In this document: one piece after another, positions 9,930-19,101 of the stretch
How positions within the stretch are numbered: position 1 is the stretch's first letter
How the letters are laid out: each line of letters starts with the position of its first letter
Origin: an uncultured Lachnospira sp.
GTDB taxonomy: Bacteria; Bacillota; Clostridia; Lachnospirales; Lachnospiraceae
Direction of reading: 5' to 3'
DNA length: 64,000 bases
Assembly: GCA_934359185.1 (NCBI GenBank)
Contig: CAKRLE010000003.1
Span: forward strand, 201,785 to 265,784
Program-made: the position numbers and the translations under genes
The notes under the pieces: generated by a model
Database searches by the model: none
What the model was told of the DNA's origin: nothing
Seen by the model: only the letters and a program-made list of their open reading frames with translations

Positions 9930-10580
9930 TTAGCCAGCACTTGAGACATCTATACCCAATTTAACTTTCAATGCATTTTTAATCATTGTTACACAATTAT
10001 CATCCCCAAGTCGATAACTGTTAAGTGTAATATCGTAGTTAACCGGATTAGTCCAGTAATTGCCACCAGTATAGAACTTATAGTACTCTGCCCTGTATTT
10101 ATCAGTCTTTGTTATAAGTTCATTTGCCTCATCTACAGTTACATCCATTCTTCTCAATATATTTTTAAGGCAATGGCTTCTTGGCGCCTCAATATATACG
10201 CTTAGCACATTGTCATAATCCTTTAATATGTAATCTGCACATTTACCAACAATAACACAGCTCTCTGTCTTAGCCAGATTTTCTATAATATGCTTCTGTG
10301 CATCAAAAACACGTATATCGGATTTAAACTTATTCAGAACAGGCTTAGGAGTTGTTGTTACAGGAAGCTTTGCAAGCTGGTTAACCCATAACGCACCTTT
10401 AAGCTTCTCATCCTGCTCAACAAAATATGATTCATCATACCCACTATATTGAGATGCAAGTGTCAAAATTCTATTCTCATAACAATTGATTCCCAGCTGT
10501 TTGGCAAGTTCAACAGCAATCCTTTTTCCACCACTTCCGAAACCTCTTGCCACTGTAATAATATAATTATCCATACGCAT
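9930..10580 (-). CDS. Cytidylate kinase-like family protein
   Basis: A 216-residue P-loop kinase-like protein (PF13189 type). The N-terminus reads TVARGFGSGGKRIAVELA, a Walker-A variant of the cytidylate kinase fold; an Arg-rich lid segment (ILRRMDVTVDEANELI) and a late RAEYYKFYTGG block are typical. The true CMP kinase is normally encoded elsewhere, so the phosphate acceptor is unknown. Two ATGs are possible: the one at 10580 is very close to AGGAGG, while the one at 10574 has better spacing. It lies between the amidohydrolase (33 bp) and the AEC carrier (23 bp), so it is cotranscribed with a catabolic operon. Confidence 0.8.
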   Translation of the reverse strand: MRMDNYIITVARGFGSGGKRIAVELAKQLGINCYENRILTLASQYSGYDESYFVEQDEKLKGALWVNQLAKLPVTTTPKPVLNKFKSDIRVFDAQKHIIENLAKTESCVIVGKCADYILKDYDNVLSVYIEAPRSHCLKNILRRMDVTVDEANELITKTDKYRAEYYKFYTGGNYWTNPVNYDITLNSYRLGDDNCVTMIKNALKVKLGIDVSSAG

Positions 10581-10613
10581 TCTCCCTCCTGTTTATACCT
10601 GAATAATCTGCAG

Positions 10614-12209
10614 CTATCTCTTATACAAAGTCACACCATCTTTAATAGTCTCAAGAACAACAATGTCCTTAATATCATCTGGTGCTGCTTTAAGCGGATT
10701 CTTATCACATATAATCATATCTGCACATTTACCCGCTTTAAGGCTTCCTTTCTTATCTTCCTCAAAATATTCATAAGCTGCATTTATTGTTACTGCTTTT
10801 AAAGCTTCATATACATCTACACACTGTTCTGGCGCAATAACCCTGCCGCTTCTCGTCTTTCTATTTACTGCAGTCCACACAGAATGAAACATCTTAGGAA
10901 GTGTTACTGGCGTATCCTGATGGAAATTCACGCTTATTCCTCTCTTAACAGCAGATGCCACAGGACTTACACGACTTCCTCTCTCCTCTCCCATATTTCT
11001 CACATGAACATCGCCCCAGTAAAATACATGTCCAACAAATATAGAAGCAATCATATTAATCTTTGCCATGATATCAAGCTGTTCATCCCTTGCTGTCTGA
11101 CAGTGAATCATAACAGGCCTGAGATTATTTTTATCAGAATTATCCGATTCTTTAAGAGCTTTGACATAACTGCTAAGAAGCTGGTCTCCTGCTGCATCAC
11201 CATTGCAATGTGTCAATAACTGTCTGTCATCATCAACAGCTTTTTTACAAAAAGCATCAACCTGCTCGTCTGTAAATCTAGGATAACCCCTGTAGTCGCC
11301 CATTCCCTCGTAAGGTTTAGACATATAAGCTGAACGTCCCTGTGGTGAACCATCAAGTACCAGCTTATATCCTCCAAGCTTAAGATGGTTTTTATATTTC
11401 TCATCATACTCTGGATAATCACTGAATATCTTCTCTACACCTTCACCTATAACGGGATAAGAAACTATATCAATATCAAGTTTTCCTTCATTGCCCGCTT
11501 TTACAAATGTCTCTACATCCTTTCTTGAGGCTGCTCCATCCTGAACAGTTGTAATTCCATATGACAGATATAATTTCTGGGCTTCTCTGAGACATTTATC
11601 CACATCATCATATGTACCACGAAGCTGCCAGAAAGCCTTATTCATGGCTGTTTCCTCAAGGTAACCATTTGGCTCACCTGTTGCCTCGTCTACACCTATA
11701 TGTCCACCCTCTGGATCCTTTTCTCCCTTAACATATCCAGCCATATCAAGCATCATGCTATTCACTACGCACATATGAAGTGATGTATTAAGAATAATTA
11801 TCGGATGCTTGTCAGATGCCTTATCAAGTACATATTTATCCGGATGCTTAAAATCAGGAAGAATATTATGATCATAATTGTAGCCCATGACAAGTGTTCC
11901 AGGCTTAACATCATTATCCTCTATATACTGTTTAATAGTCTGTGTTATCTCTTCCATCGATGTACAATCACCAAGATTAGCCTTGGTAACCATCTGCATT
12001 GTCAAAGATATGTGTCCATGCGGGTCAATAAATGCCGGCATAAGTGTTTTACCATTAAGGTTAACCATTTCAGCTTCTGGATACTTTGATTTCAACTCAT
12101 CCAGATTTCCGAGTGCTTCTATAACACCATCCTTTTCAACTAATGCCTCATATTCATCCTCTTCTGACTCCATTGTTATTATTTCACCATTGTAATATAG
12201 CTTCTCCAT
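10614..12209 (-). CDS. Amidohydrolase, YtcJ-like (amidohydrolase 3 family)
   Basis: A 531-residue metal-dependent hydrolase of the PF07969 type, related to YtcJ and N-substituted formamide deformylase. The metal-binding HxH is in FIDPHGHISL near residue 60. The mid-protein block LVLDGSPQGRSAYM, the second His motif LLTHCNGDAAGDQ and the terminal adhesin-like KKGSLKAGKCADMIICD are all family signatures. It probably hydrolyses an N-acyl or amide bond of a compound brought in by the neighbouring peptide-type ABC transporter; this is inferred from context. The start is the ATG at 12209 with GGAGGT seven bases upstream. It lies 30 bp after dppF and is cotranscribed with it. Confidence 0.87.
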   Translation of the reverse strand: MEKLYYNGEIITMESEEDEYEALVEKDGVIEALGNLDELKSKYPEAEMVNLNGKTLMPAFIDPHGHISLTMQMVTKANLGDCTSMEEITQTIKQYIEDNDVKPGTLVMGYNYDHNILPDFKHPDKYVLDKASDKHPIIILNTSLHMCVVNSMMLDMAGYVKGEKDPEGGHIGVDEATGEPNGYLEETAMNKAFWQLRGTYDDVDKCLREAQKLYLSYGITTVQDGAASRKDVETFVKAGNEGKLDIDIVSYPVIGEGVEKIFSDYPEYDEKYKNHLKLGGYKLVLDGSPQGRSAYMSKPYEGMGDYRGYPRFTDEQVDAFCKKAVDDDRQLLTHCNGDAAGDQLLSSYVKALKESDNSDKNNLRPVMIHCQTARDEQLDIMAKINMIASIFVGHVFYWGDVHVRNMGEERGSRVSPVASAVKRGISVNFHQDTPVTLPKMFHSVWTAVNRKTRSGRVIAPEQCVDVYEALKAVTINAAYEYFEEDKKGSLKAGKCADMIICDKNPLKAAPDDIKDIVVLETIKDGVTLYKR

Positions 12210-12239
12210 CCTGCTTACCTCCATCTTTCCGTTCATTAT

Positions 12240-13238
12240 TTAATCATATCTTTCCATCAATTCCCTGCAGCAATGGCAAGCCACATAATGTTCAGGTGCA
12301 ACTTCCATAAGATATTCAGACTGCTCTGAGCACTCTTCTTTTGCGTATGGACATCTTGTGTGAAAACTGCATCCTTTCGGTGGATTAAGAGGACTAGGAA
12401 GATCTCCTTCCAATATAATTCTGTCCATCTTAACATCAACATCAGGAATAGGAATTGCCGATAATAATGTTTTAGTATATGGATGCATAGGATTATTAAA
12501 TAATTCATCCTTAGATGCAATTTCCACAATCCTGCCAAGATACATAACCGCTATCCTCTCACATAGATACCTTACAACACTTAAATCATGTGATATAAAC
12601 AGATATGACATATTACGCTCTTTCTGTATCTGCTTCATAAGATTTAACACCTGTGCTCTTACCGATACATCCAGCGCTGAAACTGGTTCATCACATACAA
12701 CAAAACTTGGTTTAAGTATGATTGCTCTTGCAATAACAACTCTTTGTCTCTGTCCACCTGACAAATCCTGTGGCATCTTATATATATGACTTGCTCCAAG
12801 ACCTACATATTCAAGCAGATCCCTTGCCATCTGTACTCTTTCCTGCTCAGTGCCAATCTTATATACCTCTAATGGCTCTTTAACCGAATCAAGAATAGTC
12901 ATTCTGGGATTAAGAGATGCATATGGATCCTGAAATATCATCTGCATTTCTTTTCTTATACTTTTAAGATTACCACCCTTTGTGTTGGATATGTCCATCT
13001 TATTAAATACAAGCTCGCCAGAAGTAGGTTCATACAACTTTAATAATGTACGCCCAAGAGTTGATTTGCCACATCCAGATTCTCCGACAAGACCAAGAAT
13101 CTCTCCTTTATATATATTCAAGGTAACTCCATCAACCGCTTTTAATACCTTGCTTTTTTCCTTATTAATACTTTTCTTTACTACAAAATGTTTTTTTAAA
13201 TCACTTATCCTATATAAAACTTCTCTATTTTCCGCCAT
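12240..13238 (-). CDS. dppF: Oligopeptide-type ABC transporter, ATP-binding subunit F
   Basis: A cytoplasmic ATPase of an Opp/Dpp/nickel-class importer. The sequence shows Walker [10 protein letters not shown], signature LSGGQRQRV, Walker [13 protein letters not shown], the H-loop in LFISHDLSV, and the C-terminal oligo_HPY domain with [15 protein letters not shown]. It is the second ATPase and pairs with the 13274-14245 product. The start ATG at 13238 is chosen because GGAGG lies nine bases upstream; the longer TTG frame overlaps this site. Gene order is B-C-A-D-F, with the binding protein between the permeases and the ATPases. The ligand is unknown. Confidence 0.93.
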   Translation of the reverse strand: MAENREVLYRISDLKKHFVVKKSINKEKSKVLKAVDGVTLNIYKGEILGLVGESGCGKSTLGRTLLKLYEPTSGELVFNKMDISNTKGGNLKSIRKEMQMIFQDPYASLNPRMTILDSVKEPLEVYKIGTEQERVQMARDLLEYVGLGASHIYKMPQDLSGGQRQRVVIARAIILKPSFVVCDEPVSALDVSVRAQVLNLMKQIQKERNMSYLFISHDLSVVRYLCERIAVMYLGRIVEIASKDELFNNPMHPYTKTLLSAIPIPDVDVKMDRIILEGDLPSPLNPPKGCSFHTRCPYAKEECSEQSEYLMEVAPEHYVACHCCRELMERYD

Positions 13239-13273
13239 ATGCAATAACCTCCATTTCAATTGTAATCTGATAA

Positions 13274-14245
13274 CTACTTAAGATATTTAAAGCATCTGAC
13301 GCTTGTATCTCCTACTTTTATCAATCCAGGATCCTCATTTTCACATCTGTCCATCTTATATGGACATCTTGTGCAGAAACGGCATCCTTTAGGCATTTCT
13401 GCCAGACTTGGTACATTTCCCTCTATTGTATACAGCTTGTCTACATCTTCATCAAGTCGTGGGATTGATTTAAGTAATCCCTGCGTATATGGATGCAATG
13501 GATTCTTGAATATGCTTCTTACATCAGCATGTTCTACAACTTTTCCTGCATACATTACCATAACTTCATCTGCAACATCTGCAACAACTCCCATATCATG
13601 GGTTATCATCATAATAGCCGTGTTATACTTTTCCTTTAATTCTTTCATTAACTGAAGAATCTGTGCCTGAATAGTTACATCCAGCGCTGTTGTAGGCTCA
13701 TCTGCAATCAGAAATAATGGATTGGATGCCAGTGCCATCGCAATCATCACTCTCTGTCTCATACCACCTGATAACTGATGAGGATATTCATGCATTCTCT
13801 GTCTTGGTGAAGGGATTCCTACTTTATCAAGCATCTCGACACCATATTCAAATGCTTCCTTCTTACTCTTTTTCTTATCAAATGCCTTTATAGCTTCCAC
13901 CATCTGGGCACCTATTGTATACACTGGATTAAGAGAAGTCATAGGCTCCTGAAATATCATTGATATCTTAGAAGCCCGGATATCTCTTATCTGTTTATCT
14001 GTCATCTTGGTAAGATCCTCCCCTTCAAGGAGAATCTCACCTGATGTAATCTTACTTGTTGCCTTAGGAAGAAGACGAAGAATTGAAGTGGCAGTTACAC
14101 TCTTTCCACATCCAGATTCTCCAACAACTCCAAGCGTTCTGCCCTTTCCAATTTCGAAAGACACATCTGATATTGCTGTAACCTGCTTTTTATCAATCAT
14201 AAAATCTACTGATAATCCTTTAACCTGAAGAATTGTATCTGCCAT
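13274..14245 (-). CDS. dppD: Oligopeptide-type ABC transporter, ATP-binding subunit D
   Basis: The first ATPase of the importer. Walker A GESGCGKS (about residue 38), Q-loop in [12 protein letters not shown], signature LSGGMRQRV, Walker [13 protein letters not shown] and H-loop ITHDMGVVA are all intact. The oligo_HPY C-terminus has the four-Cys pattern [14 protein letters not shown], seen in many Opp/Dpp ATPases. The start ATG at 14245 has GGAGGA upstream. It lies 39 bp after the binding-protein gene and 35 bp before dppF. Confidence 0.93.
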   Translation of the reverse strand: MADTILQVKGLSVDFMIDKKQVTAISDVSFEIGKGRTLGVVGESGCGKSVTATSILRLLPKATSKITSGEILLEGEDLTKMTDKQIRDIRASKISMIFQEPMTSLNPVYTIGAQMVEAIKAFDKKKSKKEAFEYGVEMLDKVGIPSPRQRMHEYPHQLSGGMRQRVMIAMALASNPLFLIADEPTTALDVTIQAQILQLMKELKEKYNTAIMMITHDMGVVADVADEVMVMYAGKVVEHADVRSIFKNPLHPYTQGLLKSIPRLDEDVDKLYTIEGNVPSLAEMPKGCRFCTRCPYKMDRCENEDPGLIKVGDTSVRCFKYLK

Positions 14246-14284
14246 AACTCTTCCTCCTCTTCTCATTTTCAAATAAAATATCTA

Positions 14285-15874
14285 TTACTTAACAATCCAG
14301 TTCCATGTATCGTTATTATAATAATTAGCTCCAAATACATCTGCATTAGTAAGTCTTGTCGATGTACCAGCATATGACTTCTTCCAGATTACATTACAGT
14401 TAGGACACTGCTCATAGAAATAATCCATCAGCTGCTGTAACATTTCCTTCTGCTTAGCTGGATCTTTCTCAGCTTTAGCATCTGCATACATCTGTGTTAT
14501 CTTAGGATCTTTATAACTTCCATATGTTGTTGCATTAACATCAAATATAGGCTCAAATGTCCAAGGATCTGTCGTTGGCATAAGTCCCATCATACAGATA
14601 TCATATTTACCCTCAAACATGCCATTCCACATAGTTGCTGAATCAAGGTGCTGTACTGAAGACTTAACACCTATGTTTGCAAGCCACTGCTGAACCATTG
14701 CACACTGCTTCTCTCTTGATGCAGTATTACATACAATCTTTACTTCATAGTTAAAATCAAATCCTGACTCCTGTAATAACTTCTTTGCTGCATCTGGATC
14801 ATACTTGTATACATACTTGCTTGATGCATCAGATGGTGCACAAGAACTGTCTGGATGAATCCAGTTATCAAACACCTGGCCTGTTCCAGCATAGAAACCT
14901 TCATTTAATGTATTTCTGTCAATTGCCATTGTAAGTGCCTGTCTCCAACGGTTATCCTTGAGACTGTCATTGTTATATACCATAAGCTCAAGGAAATCAG
15001 CCTGAGTATTAGTAAGTACTGATACATTAGGGTTATCCTTAATTGCAAGTGCATCATCAATTCCTAAGAATATCCACTCAAGATCAATCTCATTGGCAAG
15101 AAGTGAATTAATAAAGTTTGACTGATCCATAACTCTTAATACAAGATGTCCAAACTTAGGAGCACCAAGATAATAATCTGAGAAACTTGCAAGTGTAAGC
15201 TCTGAACCAGCAATATCACTCTCATACTTACATGGGCCAGAACCAACTGGACTAAACCAGAACGAATCACCTGCTACACTTGATGCTGGCTTATCCTTTA
15301 ACAGATGTGCTGGGAGAACATATAATCCCTTATTATAATTAAGCCAGAAGCTTTCAAAAGGAATGTCTTCCTTCATAGTCATTGTAAATGTATAATCATC
15401 AACCTTACTTACCTTTAATGAACCACTTGATGTCTCTATGCCAGATGCATCTGTACCTTCAATCTTAGATGCTATAGACCTTACTGAACCTGTAAAATCT
15501 TTATTAGCAAGAAGATTTAATGTATATATCCAGTCATCTGCTGTAACAGCCTGACCATCATGCCACTTTGAAGCCTTATTAAGATGGAATGTCCAGACGT
15601 TATTGTTAGTTTCATAGCTCTCACAAGCTCTTGATTTAAGCTCACAATTTCCTGATACATAAAACAACCTGTCATATATCTGATCCCATGTAACACCACA
15701 GAAACTGTCCGATGCATTGTAAGGCATCAATGTACTCCATGCTCCTGCCAGAGCATATACAAGTGTAATGTCTGATGTGTCGCCACTGCCCGACTTACTG
15801 CCAGAACATCCAAATACCGAAAATGACATTATGACAGACATAACAAGTGCAACTAATTTCTTTGTAATTTTCAT
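14285..15874 (-). CDS. dppA: Peptide/nickel-type ABC transporter substrate-binding lipoprotein
   Basis: A 529-residue extracellular binding protein of the SBP_bac_5 family. The signal peptide ends in the lipobox SVFGC with Cys23 as the lipid anchor, followed by a Ser/Gly linker. Family landmarks are DRLFYVSG near residue 70, WTFHLNKASKWHDGQAVTAD (20 residues) around 110, and RQALTMAIDRNTLNEG around 300. It captures the substrate outside the cell and hands it to the DppBC pore. The ligand could be a peptide, or an acylated or cationic small molecule; the amidohydrolase gene downstream favours an amide-bearing compound. Confidence 0.93.
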   Translation of the reverse strand: MKITKKLVALVMSVIMSFSVFGCSGSKSGSGDTSDITLVYALAGAWSTLMPYNASDSFCGVTWDQIYDRLFYVSGNCELKSRACESYETNNNVWTFHLNKASKWHDGQAVTADDWIYTLNLLANKDFTGSVRSIASKIEGTDASGIETSSGSLKVSKVDDYTFTMTMKEDIPFESFWLNYNKGLYVLPAHLLKDKPASSVAGDSFWFSPVGSGPCKYESDIAGSELTLASFSDYYLGAPKFGHLVLRVMDQSNFINSLLANEIDLEWIFLGIDDALAIKDNPNVSVLTNTQADFLELMVYNNDSLKDNRWRQALTMAIDRNTLNEGFYAGTGQVFDNWIHPDSSCAPSDASSKYVYKYDPDAAKKLLQESGFDFNYEVKIVCNTASREKQCAMVQQWLANIGVKSSVQHLDSATMWNGMFEGKYDICMMGLMPTTDPWTFEPIFDVNATTYGSYKDPKITQMYADAKAEKDPAKQKEMLQQLMDYFYEQCPNCNVIWKKSYAGTSTRLTNADVFGANYYNNDTWNWIVK

Positions 15875-15902
15875 AAACCTTTCCTCCTTTTTTCTTTATG
15901 TA

Positions 15903-16748
15903 TTATCTCTTTCTTGGATCAAATGCATCTCTTACACCATCACCAATAAAGTTAATACCAATAACAGTAACAATGATACATATACCTGCTGACAACCAAA
16001 CCCATGGTCTCATTGAGAAATTGATATATGTCTGGGCAGCATTCATAATATTGCCCCATGATGCTTCTGGAGATGGAACACCCATTCCCATAAAACTAAG
16101 TGCTGATTCCGTAAGGATTGCTGCTGATATATTAGTTGTAAGCTGCATCCATACAGGAGAAATCGAATTAGGAAGTACATGTTTGAACATTATCCCAAAA
16201 TTGCTGACGCCACAGGTTTTAGCAGCTTCTACATATTCCTTTTTCTTAACTGATAATACGTTGCTGTATACAAGTCTTCCTACACCTGTCCAGCCAATAA
16301 CACCTATAACTGCTATAACAATTCCAATTGATGGACCAGTTACAGAAACAATTACAAGTATAAGAACCATCTGCGGAAATGATTGGAATATATCTGCAAA
16401 TCTCATAATTATACTTCCGATAAGCCCGCCTTTATATCCAGCTATTAATCCAAGTGGAAGACCAATCACAACAGATATCAGCGTCGATAAAATACCAACC
16501 ATAAGTGAAACTCTGCCACCATATACAAGTCTTGCGAATACATCTCTTCCTACATCATCTGTTCCTAAAATATGTCCATCTATTCCAGGCTTTACATTAA
16601 ATACATACGTCTGGTACGGATCAAGTTTCAATATATATGGAAGAATGATAACCATAATAATTTCAATCAAAACCACTGCAAATCCAACTATTGCCAGCTT
16701 GTTTTTAGCATATTTCTTTATAAATGAAGCAACACCTTTATTATGCAT
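15903..16748 (-). CDS. dppC: Oligopeptide-type ABC transporter permease C
   Basis: The second membrane subunit, 281 residues from the chosen start. The N-terminal helix follows a short cytoplasmic segment (FIKKYAKNKLAIVGF). The periplasmic HILGTDDVGRDVFARLVYG block and the EAA-type loop EAAKTCGVSNFGIMFKHVLPN (first 20 residues) identify the DppC family. The ATG at 16748 has AAAGGAGG upstream; the longer frame would overlap dppB. It begins 13 bp after dppB and ends 28 bp before dppA. Confidence 0.93.
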   Translation of the reverse strand: MHNKGVASFIKKYAKNKLAIVGFAVVLIEIIMVIILPYILKLDPYQTYVFNVKPGIDGHILGTDDVGRDVFARLVYGGRVSLMVGILSTLISVVIGLPLGLIAGYKGGLIGSIIMRFADIFQSFPQMVLILVIVSVTGPSIGIVIAVIGVIGWTGVGRLVYSNVLSVKKKEYVEAAKTCGVSNFGIMFKHVLPNSISPVWMQLTTNISAAILTESALSFMGMGVPSPEASWGNIMNAAQTYINFSMRPWVWLSAGICIIVTVIGINFIGDGVRDAFDPRKR

Positions 16749-16761
16749 ATCCACCCCTCCT

Positions 16762-17724
16762 TTATTTGTCATATGATATTCTTGGATCAATAAATGCATA
16801 TATAATATCCATCAGAATGTTAACAAGAAGTACTACCACCGATATGATAACTGCAACTCCCATTATTACCGGATAATCTCTTGAATTAATTGATGTACTC
16901 ATAAGACTTCCAAGTCCAGGCCATGCAAATACATTTTCTACTACAACTGCTCCTCCTACAAGGAATGGAACCATAAGACCAATCTGTGTAACAATAGGTA
17001 TAAGAGCATTTCTAAATCCATGTTTTACAACAACCACTATTTCGCTAAGACCCTTGGCACGTGCTGTCTTAATGTACTCTTCATTCATTATCTCTAAAAG
17101 ACTGGCTCTTGTCTGTTTGATAAATCCACCAACTATATTAAACATCAGTACTATTGATGGCATTATCAGATGCTGTATAACAACTCCGATTGTCTTAGGT
17201 CCCGCCGCATTATACATTCCAGATGCCGGCAGCAGCGAAAGCTTAACCGAGAACAAATATATAAGACATAAGCTGAAAAAGAATGTCGGCATTGATGAAC
17301 CTATGTATATACAGAAATTTGCAATGGCCGACCAGACTGATTTAGGCTTATATGCTGATGCAAGACCAAGAGGAATGCCAACAATAAGTGCAAGCACCAA
17401 TGATGTTAGTGTAAGTGTAAGTGTTGGTACTATTCTCTGTCCTATAACATCAATAACTGGTTTTTTATTTCTATACGATGTTCCAAGATCCCCATGAAAT
17501 AAATCTCCCAGCCAGTCCGCATATTGTACTATTACGGGCCTGTCAAATCCATATTGATGATTAAGGGCTGCTATCTGCTCCTCCGTCATTGGAACATCAC
17601 TTGAGCCGACTATCTGGTCAACTATATTACCTGGTGCCATGCTTGATAACATAAATACTGCAAATGTAATACCTATAAATATTGGTACTGCAATCAGTAA
17701 TCTTTTAAATATGTATTTAATCAT
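16762..17724 (-). CDS. dppB: Oligopeptide-type ABC transporter permease B
   Basis: The first gene of the transporter operon. The 320-residue DppB-type permease starts MIKYIFKRLLIAVPIFIGI, with the family motif YGFDRPVIVQY near residue 65, GTSYRNKKPV, and the loop YIKTARAKGLSEIVVVVKHG (20 residues) that contacts the ATPase. Six hydrophobic segments are seen. The ATG at 17724 has AAGGAAGG upstream; the extra N-terminal residues of the longer frame are untranslated leader. The leader contains a strong terminator-like hairpin. Confidence 0.93.
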   Translation of the reverse strand: MIKYIFKRLLIAVPIFIGITFAVFMLSSMAPGNIVDQIVGSSDVPMTEEQIAALNHQYGFDRPVIVQYADWLGDLFHGDLGTSYRNKKPVIDVIGQRIVPTLTLTLTSLVLALIVGIPLGLASAYKPKSVWSAIANFCIYIGSSMPTFFFSLCLIYLFSVKLSLLPASGMYNAAGPKTIGVVIQHLIMPSIVLMFNIVGGFIKQTRASLLEIMNEEYIKTARAKGLSEIVVVVKHGFRNALIPIVTQIGLMVPFLVGGAVVVENVFAWPGLGSLMSTSINSRDYPVIMGVAVIISVVVLLVNILMDIIYAFIDPRISYDK

Positions 17725-17758
17725 ACCACTGCCTTCCTTTCTCTTCAGATTAATCTGC

Positions 17759-17798
17759 AAAAAGGCGTCTGTCACATTCCAATGTAACAGACGCCTTT
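17759..17798 (-). terminator. Terminator-like hairpin in the dppB leader
   Basis: Minus strand: AAAGGCGTCTGT, one U-G pair, ACATT, a two-base loop, then the complementary arm and T5. The stem is 18 bp. It begins about 22 nt after the predicted start of the dpp transcript, so it must be read through for dpp expression; it could also end transcripts from the upstream pucR operon. A similar hairpin occupies the same place at 24695-24743. Confidence 0.8.
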
Positions 17799-17826
17799 GT
17801 CTTGCAAGATTTATTTGATAGTTCAG

Positions 17827-17855
17827 ATTGTATTCTTTCTTGCTAACTTTCACAA
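17827..17855 (-). promoter_or_regulatory. dpp operon promoter
   Basis: Minus strand TTGTGA, 17 nt, TACAAT. The -35 is imperfect, as for an activator-dependent promoter. The palindrome at 17877-17892 is centred 29.5 bp upstream of the -35 edge, near -64.5 from the likely start. The promoter at 24773-24801 has the same spacing. Confidence 0.65.
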
Positions 17856-17876
17856 TATAGACATGATTAATAAAAT

Positions 17877-17892
17877 TTGTGCTCATGCACAA
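17877..17892. promoter_or_regulatory. Palindromic operator 1 (dpp promoter)
   Basis: TTGTGC-TCAT-GCACAA is a perfect 6+6 inverted repeat with a TCAT centre. It matches the operators at 24821-24840 and 24905-24920. It is most likely bound by the PucR-type regulator encoded immediately upstream (inference). Confidence 0.7.
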
Positions 17893-17916
17893 CAATAAGC
17901 AGTTTTATCTAAAAGC

Positions 17917-19101
17917 TTATATAAGTTCCGACAATTTAAGAGCCAGATATACTTCCACCTTAGTATCAAAATCTGTTAAATCACAGTCAAGTATTTCTTC
18001 TATTTTACGCAGTTTATAATTGACTGTATTCCTATGCAGATACAAGGCATCAGCCGTATTAATTACACTTCCAGCCTCCTTAAAATACACCTTTAAAAAC
18101 TCCACATATTCTGTCTTATTAAGCTCATCATAACGTACAAGTTTTTCAAGAAGTTCATTATAGTATTCCTTTGCTATCTCAATATCTTCAATAGCCATAA
18201 GAGTTCTATACACTCCCATCTCCTTAAATATAGCTGGTTCTCCGACAGCACCTCTTCTTATCTGCAGTTTCACTGCCTTTAAAGCAAGATTATAGCTTTT
18301 ATGAAGACATCTTACACTCCTCGTATTCCTTCCCACGCCACAGTACACATTTTCATATATTCCACCCATTCTGCGAAGATAATCAATTATGCTATGGACA
18401 TCTGTCTCAATCTCACCGTATTCACAATTTTTAAATATAACAAATATTGTTCCACGCTTTGAGAAAACAAAGCACTCTTTTCTGCCAGTCCCACTATAAT
18501 CGTGAGTTATATGTCTTATTGATTCTTCAATTGTTCCTCTCCGGTTTTCTTTTTCTTCAAGCTTTTCTATAAAAAACAGCGCAACGCAATAAGGCAGCTC
18601 ACAGTCTATGCCATTCTTTTCAAACAACGGCATATACATGCTTTGCTGCAAGGGAAAAAATATTGCATTTTCCATAGCCCCGGTGATTTCCATATCAGCT
18701 CGGTCTGCCATAGTGAGTGTTTCACTGAAACTTTTCATTATACCTGCCATGTGTACATGCCACGGCACTTCAAATAATGCAAAATCATTATAGTTGCAAA
18801 AATCAATCACAATCTGCGGTATCTGTTTTATATACGGTCCTATATTAATAACAGCTGCACTTGCTTTATTATTATAAATAGACTCAATCAGTTCCAGAAG
18901 AAGATCATCATCTCCTTCAGTGCTGATTCCAGTTGTAAATGCTATCTCATTTCCCTCAAGGAACTCCGATATAGCAACACTTTCCACCATGTGAACCCAG
19001 TTAACAACTTTATCCATTCCGGTCTGCCCGGCAATACATTTCATTTCATACCTGTCGTCATCTTTTACAGACTTATATAAATCTTCTACAGTTACAGCCA
19101 T
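17917..19101 (-). CDS. PucR-family transcriptional regulator
   Basis: A 394-residue regulator. The N-terminal PucR domain (about 1-125) includes VNWVHMVESVAISEFLEGNE and the FALFEVPWHVHM segment. The middle holds a GGDEF-like CdaR region (about 165-290). The C-terminus is an HTH_30 helix-turn-helix with LYLHRNTVNYKLRKIEEIL near residue 360. Relatives are activators of purine, amino-acid or aldehyde catabolic genes. Its start overlaps the end of the M42 peptidase gene by 10 bp, so it is translated with it. A palindrome lies 25 bp beyond its stop and again at both other promoters of the locus, suggesting it controls the whole regulon. Confidence 0.88.
   Translation of the reverse strand: MAVTVEDLYKSVKDDDRYEMKCIAGQTGMDKVVNWVHMVESVAISEFLEGNEIAFTTGISTEGDDDLLLELIESIYNNKASAAVINIGPYIKQIPQIVIDFCNYNDFALFEVPWHVHMAGIMKSFSETLTMADRADMEITGAMENAIFFPLQQSMYMPLFEKNGIDCELPYCVALFFIEKLEEKENRRGTIEESIRHITHDYSGTGRKECFVFSKRGTIFVIFKNCEYGEIETDVHSIIDYLRRMGGIYENVYCGVGRNTRSVRCLHKSYNLALKAVKLQIRRGAVGEPAIFKEMGVYRTLMAIEDIEIAKEYYNELLEKLVRYDELNKTEYVEFLKVYFKEAGSVINTADALYLHRNTVNYKLRKIEEILDCDLTDFDTKVEVYLALKLSELI

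Noticed and set aside
15898-16776. Long open frame (292 codons) on the plus strand
   Set aside because: It lies fully antisense to the dppC permease; the Thr/Ile/Pro-rich composition is the mirror of a hydrophobic membrane protein, and there is no ribosome binding site.
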